Shown: positions 17,603 through 27,536, counted from the first letter of the stretch. The stretch: 64,000 nucleotides of DNA from Hyphomonas johnsonii MHS-2 (GCF_000685275.1 NZ_ARYK01000001.1:620001-684000), one strand, 5' to 3'. Notes: a model not told the origin generated them from the sequence alone. Made by a program: numbers and translations.

Positions 17603-18355
17603 CTATTTCTCTCCTACAAGGGCAACTTCCTGCCGCAATGTGTACCCGTTTCCGGTATTGATGAAGCCGATCTGGCCGAGGACGAGGTTCGCCTGCGGGT
17701 CGAGGCCGCTAACATGCACGTCCATGCCGGTGCGTCCGTCTGACAGGGAGCGGAGTGTCACGTCAAACTGTTCGCCCGCCGTGCCCTTGCCGGACATCGG
17801 CAGTTGCAGCTCACCCTCAGTGCAAGTGAGCGTGCCATCAAGCAGGGGCCAGTCGCGCCCGTACTGGACTCCGAGCCGGCGGACGAGATCAAGCTGCGCA
17901 CTGCCACCGGCGTTGATGCAGCGACCATTGGAATCGAAGCGGGCGGCTGCGCGGGAGACTTTCAGTGTGCCCCCGGTGCGGCGCAATTCAGGGTGCAGGC
18001 CGTCGAGGCGGCTGATGTCGAGTTCGGCGGAGAGGTCGGACGCACCACTGGAGGACATGCCGAGAGCAAGTTGGCCACGGGCACGGCCCGCGGGCGATGT
18101 CCAGCGGACGTCGGATACAATGCGCCCGGTCAGGAGTGAGGCGGGCGACGAGCGGATGTCCAGCGCGCCGGCCGCGCGGCCGCGAAAGCCGAGGCCGGTG
18201 ACCTGTCCGTGCCAGATCGTGCCGCGTGCCTGCTGCCAGCTGACACCCTGGCTGGTGATGCCGGTCTGGCGCATGACGAATGACAGCGGCACGCTGGACA
18301 CGCAGCCTACGATCAGCGCGCCGGTGAAGACGAGGATGAGGAGCGTGCGTTTCAT
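17603..18355 (-). CDS. gspN: Type II secretion protein GspN
   Basis: The 250-residue protein has one N-terminal membrane segment (about 4-24) and a periplasmic beta-rich domain. The features SFVMRQTG and the WQQARGTIWHG stretch are typical of GspN. GspN is an accessory inner-membrane component, absent from many type II systems. Its start overlaps the gspM stop by 4 bp. The call rests on sequence style and on its expected place after gspM. Confidence 0.87.
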   Translation of the reverse strand: MKRTLLILVFTGALIVGCVSSVPLSFVMRQTGITSQGVSWQQARGTIWHGQVTGLGFRGRAAGALDIRSSPASLLTGRIVSDVRWTSPAGRARGQLALGMSSSGASDLSAELDISRLDGLHPELRRTGGTLKVSRAAARFDSNGRCINAGGSAQLDLVRRLGVQYGRDWPLLDGTLTCTEGELQLPMSGKGTAGEQFDVTLRSLSDGRTGMDVHVSGLDPQANLVLGQIGFINTGNGYTLRQEVALVGEK

Positions 18356-18831
18356 CTGCCGGATGTGCTCCCGAATTCGAAGCTGCTGCGAACCTGGCCT
18401 GCGCCAGTTTCGTTCATGGCGACCTTGCTGGCTTCGAGGCCGGCGTTCCGCTTCACGTCCAGCAGCCAGGCGAAGATGATGTCGGGGCTGCTGTCGTCGA
18501 CCTGGACGGTGACAGTGCCATCCTCGCCGACCTGCACCCGTGCGATGGCGAGGCCCCGGCGTGCGGCAGAGTCGAGCACGGCGCGCCGGCGGGCGTCGGT
18601 GTCGAGTGGCTGGCCGATGGGGCCGGCGCCTGCTTCGGTGTTTGCGAACCCGCGCGAGGTCATCAGGTCAAGCGTCCGCGCGGCCTGGTCGGCCTTGAGG
18701 CGGGCCGCACTCCGGCTCGCCAGCAGCGGCATCAGGACGAGTTGCAGCATCAGGATGATTCCCAGCAGGCCGGCAGCCGCAGCCACGAGCAGCCTTTCGC
18801 GTTCGCTGAGCTTTTCCCACCAGGCGATCAT
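18352..18831 (-). CDS. gspM: Type II secretion protein GspM
   Basis: The 159-residue bitopic inner-membrane protein has a short cytoplasmic start (WWEKLSERERLLV), a single helix at about 15-37 and a small periplasmic ferredoxin-like domain. This is the usual size and layout of GspM. It pairs with GspL in the inner-membrane assembly platform that couples the ATPase to the pseudopilus. It overlaps both neighbours by 4 bp. Confidence 0.92.
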   Translation of the reverse strand: MIAWWEKLSERERLLVAAAAGLLGIILMLQLVLMPLLASRSAARLKADQAARTLDLMTSRGFANTEAGAGPIGQPLDTDARRRAVLDSAARRGLAIARVQVGEDGTVTVQVDDSSPDIIFAWLLDVKRNAGLEASKVAMNETGAGQVRSSFEFGSTSGR

Positions 18832-19982
18832 TGCGCCACCTGCAGCGTCAGGTCACCGAGAACCTGGCCGTCCTGTTGCCGGGAGTCGCCGAGGGTCACG
18901 CCGAGCCCGCGGGATTCAAGGTCGCGCTTGAGATCTATATCCGCGCCGTAGGCGGGATAGACCAGGTTCGCAACCAGGCGGCCGGTCTGGCGGTCATACC
19001 GCAGGGCCTGGATGGAGATGCCGCTGTCGACCGGTACGGCTTCGTACAACAGTGCTGCCGCGTCCAGGAAGGACAGGCGGGCGGCAAGGGGCGCCGTCTC
19101 CTGTGTTCGGACGGCGGCGGAAAGGTTTGCCGGAACAGGCGTGCCGGGAAACGACGCCGTATAGATTGCGCGGGCCTGACGATCGAGGACGTTTGCAAGG
19201 CGGTTCAGGGAAAATGCTTCGATACCGGTCAGCACGAGGAAGGCGACAGCGACGCCGGCGGCGAGGGCGAGTGCAGGACGCCAGGCACCGAGCCGGATGT
19301 CGCGCTGGCGGCGCGTGGCGAATTCACCTTGCCGCAGGTCCGTCAGGGCGCCGCCCTGTTCGGCCCAGGCGGCGAGCTGTGCCACAAGCGGCAACGGATC
19401 ACGGTCCGCGACCGGGCAGCCAAGCCGCTGGGCGAGGGCGGCCGTCGACGCAGTCAGCCCGTCCGGCGCGGTGGCGGCGAGTGCTTTCAGGGCATCGTCC
19501 GGCAGGCTGGAATCGATGGCGATCTTCCGTGTGCCAAGGGACAGGAGGATGTGCGCGCTGGCATCGACCGCGACCGGACCGGCCGGCAGGACAGAAGCGT
19601 CGGCGACAAGGCGGGCGTCTTTCAGGCCAAGCGTCCCCAGCTGCGATACCCATGCGCGCATCACGTCGGGATCGACGACGTGGACGGGCCGCAGACCGGT
19701 GGCCGTTGGAGCGCCGATGGCGACATGCGCCGCTTCGACCGGTACGGCGAGGTCGTCCTCGATGGCGAAGACGGCCGAGCGGCGAAGTTCGGCCGCGCTC
19801 TGCGATGGCAGGCGGACCTCGAAGCAGCCGACCTCGGTGGACGGTACGAATACGGTGACGGCGTCCTTGGAATCGAGGCCCGATGGTGGCGTCGGCATCA
19901 TCCGCACGCCCTTCTCGTCCGCAATTGCGAATTCGAGGGCCTCTCCGGGCTCTGGCAGCAGGGCATAGAGGCGGCGGGCCAT
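18828..19982 (-). CDS. gspL: Type II secretion protein GspL
   Basis: The 384-residue protein has an N-terminal cytoplasmic actin-like domain (about 1-235). One membrane helix lies at about 245-265 and a periplasmic ferredoxin-like domain at about 305-384. GspL recruits the GspE ATPase to the membrane and contacts GspM. The ATG shares one base with the gspK stop (TGATG), so translation is coupled. Confidence 0.92.
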   Translation of the reverse strand: MARRLYALLPEPGEALEFAIADEKGVRMMPTPPSGLDSKDAVTVFVPSTEVGCFEVRLPSQSAAELRRSAVFAIEDDLAVPVEAAHVAIGAPTATGLRPVHVVDPDVMRAWVSQLGTLGLKDARLVADASVLPAGPVAVDASAHILLSLGTRKIAIDSSLPDDALKALAATAPDGLTASTAALAQRLGCPVADRDPLPLVAQLAAWAEQGGALTDLRQGEFATRRQRDIRLGAWRPALALAAGVAVAFLVLTGIEAFSLNRLANVLDRQARAIYTASFPGTPVPANLSAAVRTQETAPLAARLSFLDAAALLYEAVPVDSGISIQALRYDRQTGRLVANLVYPAYGADIDLKRDLESRGLGVTLGDSRQQDGQVLGDLTLQVAQ

Positions 19983-20947
19983 CAGAATGCTCCGGTCGAG
20001 CGCTGGACGAGGCGCGGTGCGCTGCCCTTGCCGACTTCATAGACGAGATCGAGTGTCTCGCGGCTTGAGCCAGAGACGATGAGGGCTGTCAATCGAACAT
20101 GGCTCGGCCGGGTCATCAGCAGGGAGTCGCGGCGGGCCGGTTCGGCAATCGCCTTGATCACGCTGTTGTCGACAAAGGCCTGCCGGCTCTGCCAGCCGGA
20201 AACGGGGCGGGCGCGGATCACCGTCCGGGCATCTTCCGTCGAGAGTTCGTCGGAATAGAGGGCGACCAGCAGGGGCGCCTGGTCCTCGGTCATGGTGTCG
20301 ATATTGAGCCAGGGCTGGTAAGTGGCGGCGCGAACGCAGACCAGCGGTGCGATCTGGGCAATGACCTCCGGCGTGAAGCCCCGTACTGCCCGCAATTCGG
20401 TGATGTTGACCAGCTGGCTGTTGGCCGGCCGGTAGGGCGTGTCGAGCGTGGTGTAATAGCCATCCTCGGCACCGAAGGTGCGCGGAACCGTGTCATCGTC
20501 GATCCAGTCTGCGAGCGCATCGGACAGTTCACGGGCATTGTTCCGGAAGAAGCCGAGGGCGACGAGCAACTCCTGGAATTGCATGTCGGCGACATTGTCC
20601 GGCTCGCCGGTGATGCTGTTCAGGTTGAAGCAGTTTGATGCGTCTTGAATGCTGGCCTGAATGACGCCGCGATCGAAAGGCAGGGTGATGGGTTCACGGA
20701 AGGTTTCCGGGTTTGACATGGCTTCGAGGCCGAGGTCCTCGAGGCGCCGGATAGCCGTTGCGCCGACCGCTTCGGTCGACCGGGCGGCCCAGAGTGCCTG
20801 GGAGCGCTCGGAAGATATGCGTGACAGGTTGAGCGACCGGCCCAGCGAGTCGAGCGCCGCCAGCGCCGCCACGGACATGACTGCAACGATCAGCAGGATC
20901 GTCAGCAGCGCGGCGCCGCTGTCCCGGGGGGCGCGGGTACCGGTCAC
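19982..20947 (-). CDS. gspK: Type II secretion minor pseudopilin GspK
   Basis: The 321-residue protein has a short leader, a prepilin-like hydrophobic helix (SGAALLTILLIVAVMSV) and a large periplasmic domain. It lacks the Glu5 seen in other pseudopilins, which is normal for GspK. With GspI and GspJ it forms the tip of the pseudopilus. A segment near residues 150-165 carries the ELSDALADWIDDD motif conserved in the family. It overlaps gspJ by 4 bp. Confidence 0.94.
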   Translation of the reverse strand: MTGTRAPRDSGAALLTILLIVAVMSVAALAALDSLGRSLNLSRISSERSQALWAARSTEAVGATAIRRLEDLGLEAMSNPETFREPITLPFDRGVIQASIQDASNCFNLNSITGEPDNVADMQFQELLVALGFFRNNARELSDALADWIDDDTVPRTFGAEDGYYTTLDTPYRPANSQLVNITELRAVRGFTPEVIAQIAPLVCVRAATYQPWLNIDTMTEDQAPLLVALYSDELSTEDARTVIRARPVSGWQSRQAFVDNSVIKAIAEPARRDSLLMTRPSHVRLTALIVSGSSRETLDLVYEVGKGSAPRLVQRSTGAF

Positions 20948-21549
20948 TGGATTGCCCCCACCATGTAAGCGAGGCGCAGCACGTCCTGCTCGGCGAACCG
21001 GATTTCGAATTCGACGAGGTCGGGATGGTCACCTTCCGGGGTGGCGGGCCATTCGTCATACCAGCGCCCGGCGCTGCGGTAGTGCACGGTCAGGCTGTCG
21101 ATGCCGCTCAGCAGGACGCGTTCGACAACCGGCGTGGCGGGGGCGGGATTGGGTCGCAGCCAGGCGGTGCGGATCAGGTTGCCATCCTCGAAACGGTAGG
21201 CGACGCGTTGCAGGTCGCTGCGATCACTGTCCTTGCGGCTGTCGCGCCAGCCGGTGCGGACGAAACTGATGATGTCGCCTGCGTCTTCGCCGGTCTTGCC
21301 GAGAAAGCCGACGGGGGGTGACAGGTCGTCCGGCGGGGCCGACGCCCGGCGGGTGACTTCGCCCAGGTCGGCGCGGAACAGGCCATTGGCGGCTTCCAGC
21401 GTGCGGACCTCGTCCATGCGCGTATCGACCGCGCGGCTGGCCTGCAGCGTCTGCAGCATCATCACGGTGCCACTGGTGGCCAGCGTGGCCGTGACGCCAA
21501 GCGCGACCAGAGTCTCGATGAGGGTGAAGCCGGACTCGCGCGCGCTCAT
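20944..21549 (-). CDS. gspJ: Type II secretion minor pseudopilin GspJ
   Basis: The 201-residue protein has a short leader and the prepilin peptidase site ESG/FTLIETLVALG, with Glu5 after the cleavage point. The long beta-rich C-terminal domain is typical of GspJ. It is a tip component of the pseudopilus. It overlaps gspI by 4 bp and gspK by 4 bp. Confidence 0.94.
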   Translation of the reverse strand: MSARESGFTLIETLVALGVTATLATSGTVMMLQTLQASRAVDTRMDEVRTLEAANGLFRADLGEVTRRASAPPDDLSPPVGFLGKTGEDAGDIISFVRTGWRDSRKDSDRSDLQRVAYRFEDGNLIRTAWLRPNPAPATPVVERVLLSGIDSLTVHYRSAGRWYDEWPATPEGDHPDLVEFEIRFAEQDVLRLAYMVGAIQ

Positions 21550-21917
21550 GGCTCGGTCCTCAGGCCCTGGAGGTGGGCGAGTACCTGGCCGCTTTCGGCG
21601 GATGACACGGTGATGTCGACAAGGATGAGACCGGGTTCCTGCGTCGGCGAGGCGATGCGCCGCCAGTCAAAGCTGCGGCCGCGCTGGTCGGCCGATCCGG
21701 CCATCAGGCCGGTCGCGAGTGGTGGCGGCGCCGTCAGCGCGTCGGCCATCAGGTTGCTGGCTTCGATTTCGGCCAATGCCCGCATGTCGACCTGCCTGGC
21801 ACCGATGCTGGTTTGGGTCGAGAGGTGGATTAGCCCGATCGCTGAAATCGAGAAGACGCCGAGGGCGGCGAGGACTTCGACGAGCGTGAACCCGGAATTC
21901 TGTGTGTGGTCAGGCAT
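21546..21917 (-). CDS. gspI: Type II secretion minor pseudopilin GspI
   Basis: The 123-residue protein is of standard GspI length, with prepilin cleavage site NSG/FTLVEVLAALGV. It nucleates the pseudopilus tip with GspJ and GspK. Its start overlaps the gspH stop by 8 bp. Confidence 0.94.
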   Translation of the reverse strand: MPDHTQNSGFTLVEVLAALGVFSISAIGLIHLSTQTSIGARQVDMRALAEIEASNLMADALTAPPPLATGLMAGSADQRGRSFDWRRIASPTQEPGLILVDITVSSAESGQVLAHLQGLRTEP

Positions 21918-22404
21918 TCGGCGCCTCCCACGTCACAGTGCCGTCGGGGGCGATGACGAGTTCGATGCGGTCGCGTCCGCGCATCAGGATGATCGGTTCG
22001 CTGGCGGCGACGCCGGTGGCGTCGAGCACGATGTCTGGCAGGATGGATGTGGCTTTCGTCCGCGCTGTCGAGCGGTCGCGCGACTGGTCGACGGCGACAT
22101 TCCGCTTGAACGCCACGGGCGGCACCAGCGCGGGAATCCAGGTTTCGCCTTTCCAGACAAATTGCCGGTAGCCGGTTGGTCCGATCTGCAGGCCCTGCGC
22201 ATTGCCGGTAACGAGGGCGGTGTCGAGCGCGGCTTCGACATCATGCTGCAGGCGCAGCGCAGCGGCGCTGAGGGCGTCATCCTTCGGTCGGATGGTCAGC
22301 ACGATCATGCCGGCGGCGAGCGCCATGATGAACACGGCGACCAGCACTTCGATCAGGCTCATGCCTGATTGGGTATCCTGCAAGGGGCCGCGACCGGATG
22401 CCAT
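21910..22404 (-). CDS. gspH: Type II secretion pseudopilin GspH
   Basis: The 164-residue protein carries prepilin site QSG/MSLIEVLVAV after a 14-residue leader and a GspH-type C-terminal domain. I place the start at ATG 22404, 7 bp after the gspG stop; the frame is open further upstream but that part overlaps gspG in another frame and is not pilin-like. It is a minor pseudopilin. Confidence 0.92.
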   Translation of the reverse strand: MASGRGPLQDTQSGMSLIEVLVAVFIMALAAGMIVLTIRPKDDALSAAALRLQHDVEAALDTALVTGNAQGLQIGPTGYRQFVWKGETWIPALVPPVAFKRNVAVDQSRDRSTARTKATSILPDIVLDATGVAASEPIILMRGRDRIELVIAPDGTVTWEAPNA

Positions 22405-22411
22405 GGGTGGT

Positions 22412-22861
22412 TCAGTTCCAGTTCCCGATGTCGTCTTCATTGCCGACCTGGCCGTCGGGGCCGGCCGAGAAGACGTCATAGGCGCCGCCCGAGCGCGGGC
22501 CGGGGACGACGTAGTGATAGTCATTGCCCCACGGGTCCTGCTGGATGCGCTTGATGTAGCCGCCGGGCCGGTACTGGCCGTTGGTCTCACCTGAGGGGGG
22601 AGTCTTGAGGGCGGCGAGACCGGCGTCGGCACCGGGATAGTTGAACATGTCGAAGCTGTACTGCTCGAGCCCGCTTTCGAGGGCCGAGATGTCGGCCCTT
22701 GCCCGGTCGATGCGCGACTTGCCGAGCACCGGCCCGACCGAGATGACGACGGCGGTTGCCAGCAGCGCCATGATCGACACCGTGACGAGCAGCTCGACGA
22801 GCGAGAAGCCGGCGTCGCGCGGGGGGCAGGTGGTGGGTGGCTCGATGGACGGGTCAGACAT
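22412..22861 (-). CDS. gspG: Type II secretion major pseudopilin GspG
   Basis: The 149-residue protein has cleavage site DAG/FSLVELLVTV and the family signature DPWGNDYHYVVPG. The C-terminal loop SAGPDGQVGNEDDIGNWN supplies the acidic calcium-binding residues known in GspG. It forms the main shaft of the pseudopilus. ATG 22861 is chosen because AAGGAGG precedes it; the frame extends upstream into gspF but without pilin features. It starts 25 bp after gspF. Confidence 0.95.
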   Translation of the reverse strand: MSDPSIEPPTTCPPRDAGFSLVELLVTVSIMALLATAVVISVGPVLGKSRIDRARADISALESGLEQYSFDMFNYPGADAGLAALKTPPSGETNGQYRPGGYIKRIQQDPWGNDYHYVVPGPRSGGAYDVFSAGPDGQVGNEDDIGNWN

Positions 22862-22886
22862 GGAGGGCCTCCTTTCGGGGCTGGCG

Positions 22887-24098
22887 CTATTGCAGCGCCA
22901 GTGAGTTGAGCTGGATGATCGGGAGCATGATCGACAGCACGATCGTGCCGACAAGGCCCCCGAGGAAGACGATTATGATGGGCTCCATCAGGCTGAGCGC
23001 CGTGGACGTTGCTGTCTCGAATTCCTCTTCCAGGAATTCGGCGGCGCGGGTCATCATGCCCGGCACGTCGCGGCCGGCTTCGCCGCTGGCGACCATGTGA
23101 ACCATCATGGGGGGGAACGCGCCGGTGGCCTTGAGGGCGGCGGCAAAGGACCCGCCTTCACGGACGCGCGCGCCGATCTCGTCTGCGGCGTTCCTGAACA
23201 CCACGTTGGACATGGCGCCGCGGGCCGCTTGCAGTGATTCAAGGACTGTGGCGCCGGAGGATGACAGCGTGGCGAAGATCCGCGCAAACCGGGCGGCGGA
23301 CACGGTGCGCGTCAGGTTGCCGATGATCGGGACCCTCAGGATGAAGCGGTCGAGCTTGTCGCGCACGGCCGGCGTGCGAACGACCTGGGTCAGGGCGATG
23401 ACGCCCGCGAAAAGGCCGATGGCGATAAGCCAGCCCCAGTTCCGGAGCAGGTTGGAAAAGGCGATCACCTGCTGGGTCAGCCAGGGCAGGTCTGCATTGA
23501 ACATGTCGAACTGTTCGACGAGGCGAGGCACCACGAGGATCATCAGCGCGACGACCATGCCGATGGCAAGGGCCGCAAGCAGGGCCGGGTAGATGAGCGC
23601 CGACTGAACTTTCTGGCGGAGCCGCCAGGTGTTTTCGAGATAGACCGCGAGGCGTTCCATGACTTCGCCCTGGCGGCCCGACATCTCGCCGGCCGCGACG
23701 ACCGACTTGAACAGGGGCGGGAAGGCGCGTGGCGCCGTGGACAGGGCATCAGCGAAACGCGAGCCTTCTGTGACCTCTGTGCGCACGCGGTGCAGGATAG
23801 CGACGGTTTCCGGCTTGGTGCCATCGCTGGCAGCAGCAGTCAGCGCCTGTTCGACCGTCAGGCCGGACTGGAGCAGGACGGCGAGCTGGCGCGCGAGTAG
23901 GGCGCGGTCTTTTTCGGAAATTCGCCCACCGGCCCCGGCGACGCCGCGCGAAGACTTGGCGCTGAGCGGTGACACTTCGACGGGCATCAACTCGCGCAGG
24001 CGCAGTTCCCTGCGAGCCGCGCGGGGGCTGTCTGCGGAGATCACGCCCTTCATCCGCTTGCCGCCAGTGTCGACGGCCACGTACTCAAACGCCGCCAT
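22887..24098 (-). CDS. gspF: Type II secretion inner-membrane protein GspF
   Basis: The 403-residue polytopic protein has two homologous halves and three membrane helices. It starts MAAFEYVAVDTGGKRMKG, the usual GspF opening, and contains KVQSALIYPALLA and the repeated ARTxSxL-type helical bundles. GspF is the central platform protein driven by GspE. ATG 24098 is preceded by AAGGAGG; it overlaps the end of gspE by 14 bp. Confidence 0.95.
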   Translation of the reverse strand: MAAFEYVAVDTGGKRMKGVISADSPRAARRELRLRELMPVEVSPLSAKSSRGVAGAGGRISEKDRALLARQLAVLLQSGLTVEQALTAAASDGTKPETVAILHRVRTEVTEGSRFADALSTAPRAFPPLFKSVVAAGEMSGRQGEVMERLAVYLENTWRLRQKVQSALIYPALLAALAIGMVVALMILVVPRLVEQFDMFNADLPWLTQQVIAFSNLLRNWGWLIAIGLFAGVIALTQVVRTPAVRDKLDRFILRVPIIGNLTRTVSAARFARIFATLSSSGATVLESLQAARGAMSNVVFRNAADEIGARVREGGSFAAALKATGAFPPMMVHMVASGEAGRDVPGMMTRAAEFLEEEFETATSTALSLMEPIIIVFLGGLVGTIVLSIMLPIIQLNSLALQ

Positions 24099-25587
24099 CA
24101 CGGGCCTCCTTGCGGCAGACACGCAGGACTTCGGTGACGCTGGTCTCACCGGAGAAAACATAGCGCCGGGCATTCTCGATCAGGCGGTGATGGTCGGCAA
24201 AGGCGGTCTTCTCGATCGCGTCTTCCGTTGCGTCTGCATGCAGGAGCGTGCGCACCGCATTGTCGATGACCAGCAATTCATAGATCGCGATACGGCCATG
24301 AAAGCCCGTATTGCCGCAGGCCATGCAGCCTTTCGGCGTATAATGGGTGAACGCGTCGGCGGGCGGCAGGTCCAGCGCCTCGTATTCCGCCGGGCCGGCT
24401 TCTGCAGGCACCTTGCAGACATCGCAGAGCTTGCGGACGAGGCGCTGGGCCATGACCGCGCGCAGTGTCGAGGCCATGAGGTAGGTTTCGACGCCCATGT
24501 CGCGCAGGCGCGTGATGGCGCCGGCGGCGCTGTTGGTGTGCAGGGTGGAGAAGGCGAGGCGGCCGGTCGAGGCGAATTCGAATGCGGCTTCGGCCGTTTC
24601 AAGGTCGCGGATCTCGCCGACCATGACGATGTTGAAGTCCTGGCGCAGGATGTTGCGCAGGGCGCGGGCAAAGGTGAGGCCGACCTTGGAATCCATCTGC
24701 GTCTGGCTGATGCCCGGCAGGCCGTATTCCACCGGGTCTTCGAGCGTCATGATGTTGACGCTGCCTGTGTTCAGACGAGAGATCGAGGAATAGAGCGTTG
24801 TCGTCTTGCCCGAGCCGACAGGGCCGGTCACGAGGATCACGCCATTCGGCTGGTTCAGCACTTCGTCGAAACGCTTGTAGGTGTCGGAATCCATGCCGAG
24901 CTGTTCAAGCGTGAGCAGCGCATTCTGGGTGTCGAGCAGGCGCAGGGCGACACGCTCTCCGAAACGGGTCGGCAGGATGGCGACGCGCACGTCGATGGAG
25001 CGCCCACCGGCCTGCAGCGAGATGCGGCCATCCTGGGGCAGGCGCTTTTCGGCGATGTCGAGGCGCGCCATGACCTTGATCCGGGACACGAGCGGCGCAG
25101 CGAGCTTGCGCGGCGGGGTGAGGACTTCGACCAGGTCGCCGTCGATCCTGTAGCGGATGGACAGTTTGTCTTCGAACGGATCAATGTGGATGTCCGAGGC
25201 CCGGCGCTTCATCGCTTCGTAAATCAAGCCGTTGATCAGGCGGATAACGGGTGCGTCATCGCTGCCGCCGAGCAGGTCTGCAGCCTCGGGGATGTCGTCG
25301 ATCAGGCCCTCGAGGCCGCCCCGGCTGGCGACGGCGGCCTCAATTTCGGTGGCGCCGAGCGGGCCCTGGCTGAACGCAAGCGTAAGTTCGCGGTCAAAGG
25401 TTGCCGTGTCCATCGCCTCGATTGCATGCGACTGGCCGAGTGCGCGGCGGGCTTCTACCAGGGCGAGGGGGTCTGCGCCGGCGCGCACGCCGATTGTCGG
25501 CGCGTCGCGGCCGGACAATACGATCAGGCCCTTGTCCTTGGCGAAGGCATAAGTGAACTGACGTGAGGAAGCGGTATGTGTACTCAT
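24085..25587 (-). CDS. gspE: Type II secretion ATPase GspE
   Basis: The 500-residue cytoplasmic ATPase powers secretion. Walker A GPVGSGKTT lies near residue 255, the Asp box and Walker B (IVMVGEIRD) follow, then the His box LHTNSAAGAITRL. A tetracysteine zinc module (CDVC and, after about 32 residues, CMAC) is present, typical of GspE/PilB. The start at ATG 25587 lies 4 bp after the gspD stop; a longer frame to 25638 overlaps gspD and lacks homology. Confidence 0.96.
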   Translation of the reverse strand: MSTHTASSRQFTYAFAKDKGLIVLSGRDAPTIGVRAGADPLALVEARRALGQSHAIEAMDTATFDRELTLAFSQGPLGATEIEAAVASRGGLEGLIDDIPEAADLLGGSDDAPVIRLINGLIYEAMKRRASDIHIDPFEDKLSIRYRIDGDLVEVLTPPRKLAAPLVSRIKVMARLDIAEKRLPQDGRISLQAGGRSIDVRVAILPTRFGERVALRLLDTQNALLTLEQLGMDSDTYKRFDEVLNQPNGVILVTGPVGSGKTTTLYSSISRLNTGSVNIMTLEDPVEYGLPGISQTQMDSKVGLTFARALRNILRQDFNIVMVGEIRDLETAEAAFEFASTGRLAFSTLHTNSAAGAITRLRDMGVETYLMASTLRAVMAQRLVRKLCDVCKVPAEAGPAEYEALDLPPADAFTHYTPKGCMACGNTGFHGRIAIYELLVIDNAVRTLLHADATEDAIEKTAFADHHRLIENARRYVFSGETSVTEVLRVCRKEARDGGV

Positions 25588-25591
25588 CGAT

Positions 25592-27535
25592 CTATTTCGG
25601 AGGGGGCGCCCCCAGAACCTCGCTGACGAAGGCATCAAGCGAGTTTACCTTATCGTCCTTGCCGTTCCAAAGCTCTTCCGCACGTACGAAGCGGTAGCTG
25701 CGGGCCGTGACGTCGCGGGCGCTTTCGCGGTCGCGGATCACGGTCGGGCGGATGAAGACCATGAGATTGGTGCGTTTCGTGGACTTGCCTTCGGTGCGGA
25801 ACAGGCGGCCGGCGATCGGCACGTCTCCCAGGATCGGGACCTTTTCGTTCGCCACCGTGTCGGATTGCTGGATCAGGCCGCCGATGACAATGATCTCACC
25901 GCTGTCGGCAAGCACGTCCGTCGTGATCTGGCGCTTGTTGAAAATGAGGTCGGAGGTCGCGACATTGATCGCGCCGGAAATGCTGGAGACTTCCTGGTTG
26001 ATCTCGAGACGCACCGCGTCATCGGACGAGATGCGCGGTGTAACGTCCAGCCGGACGCCGATTTCCTTGCGATCAACCGTGCGGAACGGGTTGGTGTTGG
26101 CGTCGCCGAGGACTTCGCCGGTAACGATCGGGACCTCCTGGCCCACGAGCAGGGATGATGTGCCGTTGTCGAGCGTCATGTTGAACGGCTTGGACAGGAC
26201 GCGCGAGTTGGTGTCGTTCTCGACGGCCGTCAGGATTGCGCCGAACAATGTATCGCCGTCCTGGCCGCCGACACCGACGCTGAGACCGGTAAGGCCGAGC
26301 AGGGACGTTACGGCGGCGGCAGCGAACGGGTTGTTCTCACCGCTGCCGAATGGCGTATCGCCCGCCACTGCGCCGGCAAGCGCGAGCAGGTTCGGCGCGG
26401 AGCGTGAAAAATTCGTCGATGCGAAAGGCACTGTGGAATTGCCTGTGCCGCTGAGCAGGAATTGCAGGCCGAGTTCGCGTGCCGTGTCGTCTGACATTTC
26501 CACGATGATCGCTTCGACCAGAACCTGGGCGCGGCGCTTGTCGAGATCCTGGATGACCCGTTCGAGCGTCAGCAGCGTTTCGCTCGGGGCGTTGATCACG
26601 AGGGAATTTGTTGGTCCGTGGTGGGCGATGGTGCTGGGCGCGAATTCGCCGCCGGTCTCGCTGTGGCGGAAGGCCATCGCATTGGCCACCTTTTCGAGGA
26701 TCGGGACAATCTCCGCGGCATCAGCGTTCTTGAGCGATATGACGCGCAGCGTGTCTTCGACCCGGTCGGTTGCATCCAGTTGCGCCACGACCTTCATGGC
26801 ACGCTCGACCGTCTTGTCATCGCCCTTCAATATGATCGAGTTGCCAGTCTGTGCGGCGATGGCCTGGAAGTTGGAGGAATAGGCATCTTCTGACGTTTTC
26901 TGGTGAAGCGATGCCAGGATGGATTGAAGCTCTCCTGACGGAATATTCTTAAGCGGGATCGTTTCGATCCGGGTGCGGTCTTCATCGATCCCGGCGACCA
27001 GTTCGCGGATGCGCGGAAGGTTTGAGGCATAGTCGACAATGACGAGCGTGTTCGAGCGGGGATTGGCTATCACCTGGCCCTGCGCATCGACGAGCGGCTT
27101 GACCATCTGCGCTGCCTCGAGCGCGTTGAAGTTGCTGAGGTGGATGATCTCGGTCGTGAAGCTGTTGGCACCGGACGATCGTGTGCCGGCCTCGCTGACG
27201 GCCGATTGCTCGGGGATGATCCTGTAAGTGTCCTTGCCGGCGGGGACAGCGGTGAACCCGTTCACGCGCAGGGTGGACAGGAAGACTTCAAAGACACCGT
27301 CCTTTGTCAGGGGTGTCGACGAGGTGACCGTGACGCGCTTGGTGCGGACATCCGGGTGCACGATGAACGTGTATCCGGTGACAATCGACACGTCGGCGAT
27401 CAGCGAACTCAGCTCCACATCGTCAAAATTGAGAACGTGGCGCGCCGCCTGGGACGACGTCTCCCCTGCAAGCCCGAATGCCGGCAGTGCCGTCGAGGCG
27501 AGCAGGATGGCCGAAAGGCCGAACCGGAAGTTCAT
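25592..27535 (-). CDS. gspD: Type II secretion secretin GspD
   Basis: The 647-residue outer-membrane secretin has a signal peptide (cleavage near FGLAGE), N0 to N3 periplasmic domains (about 30-330) and a C-terminal secretin barrel. The conserved VPIVTGEV and LMVFIRPTVI signatures are present. It forms the outer-membrane pore. There is no obvious C-terminal S-domain beyond the secretin core, so how a pilotin would bind is unclear. ATG 27535 is just after the gspC stop. Confidence 0.96.
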   Translation of the reverse strand: MNFRFGLSAILLASTALPAFGLAGETSSQAARHVLNFDDVELSSLIADVSIVTGYTFIVHPDVRTKRVTVTSSTPLTKDGVFEVFLSTLRVNGFTAVPAGKDTYRIIPEQSAVSEAGTRSSGANSFTTEIIHLSNFNALEAAQMVKPLVDAQGQVIANPRSNTLVIVDYASNLPRIRELVAGIDEDRTRIETIPLKNIPSGELQSILASLHQKTSEDAYSSNFQAIAAQTGNSIILKGDDKTVERAMKVVAQLDATDRVEDTLRVISLKNADAAEIVPILEKVANAMAFRHSETGGEFAPSTIAHHGPTNSLVINAPSETLLTLERVIQDLDKRRAQVLVEAIIVEMSDDTARELGLQFLLSGTGNSTVPFASTNFSRSAPNLLALAGAVAGDTPFGSGENNPFAAAAVTSLLGLTGLSVGVGGQDGDTLFGAILTAVENDTNSRVLSKPFNMTLDNGTSSLLVGQEVPIVTGEVLGDANTNPFRTVDRKEIGVRLDVTPRISSDDAVRLEINQEVSSISGAINVATSDLIFNKRQITTDVLADSGEIIVIGGLIQQSDTVANEKVPILGDVPIAGRLFRTEGKSTKRTNLMVFIRPTVIRDRESARDVTARSYRFVRAEELWNGKDDKVNSLDAFVSEVLGAPPPK

Positions 27536-27536
27536 T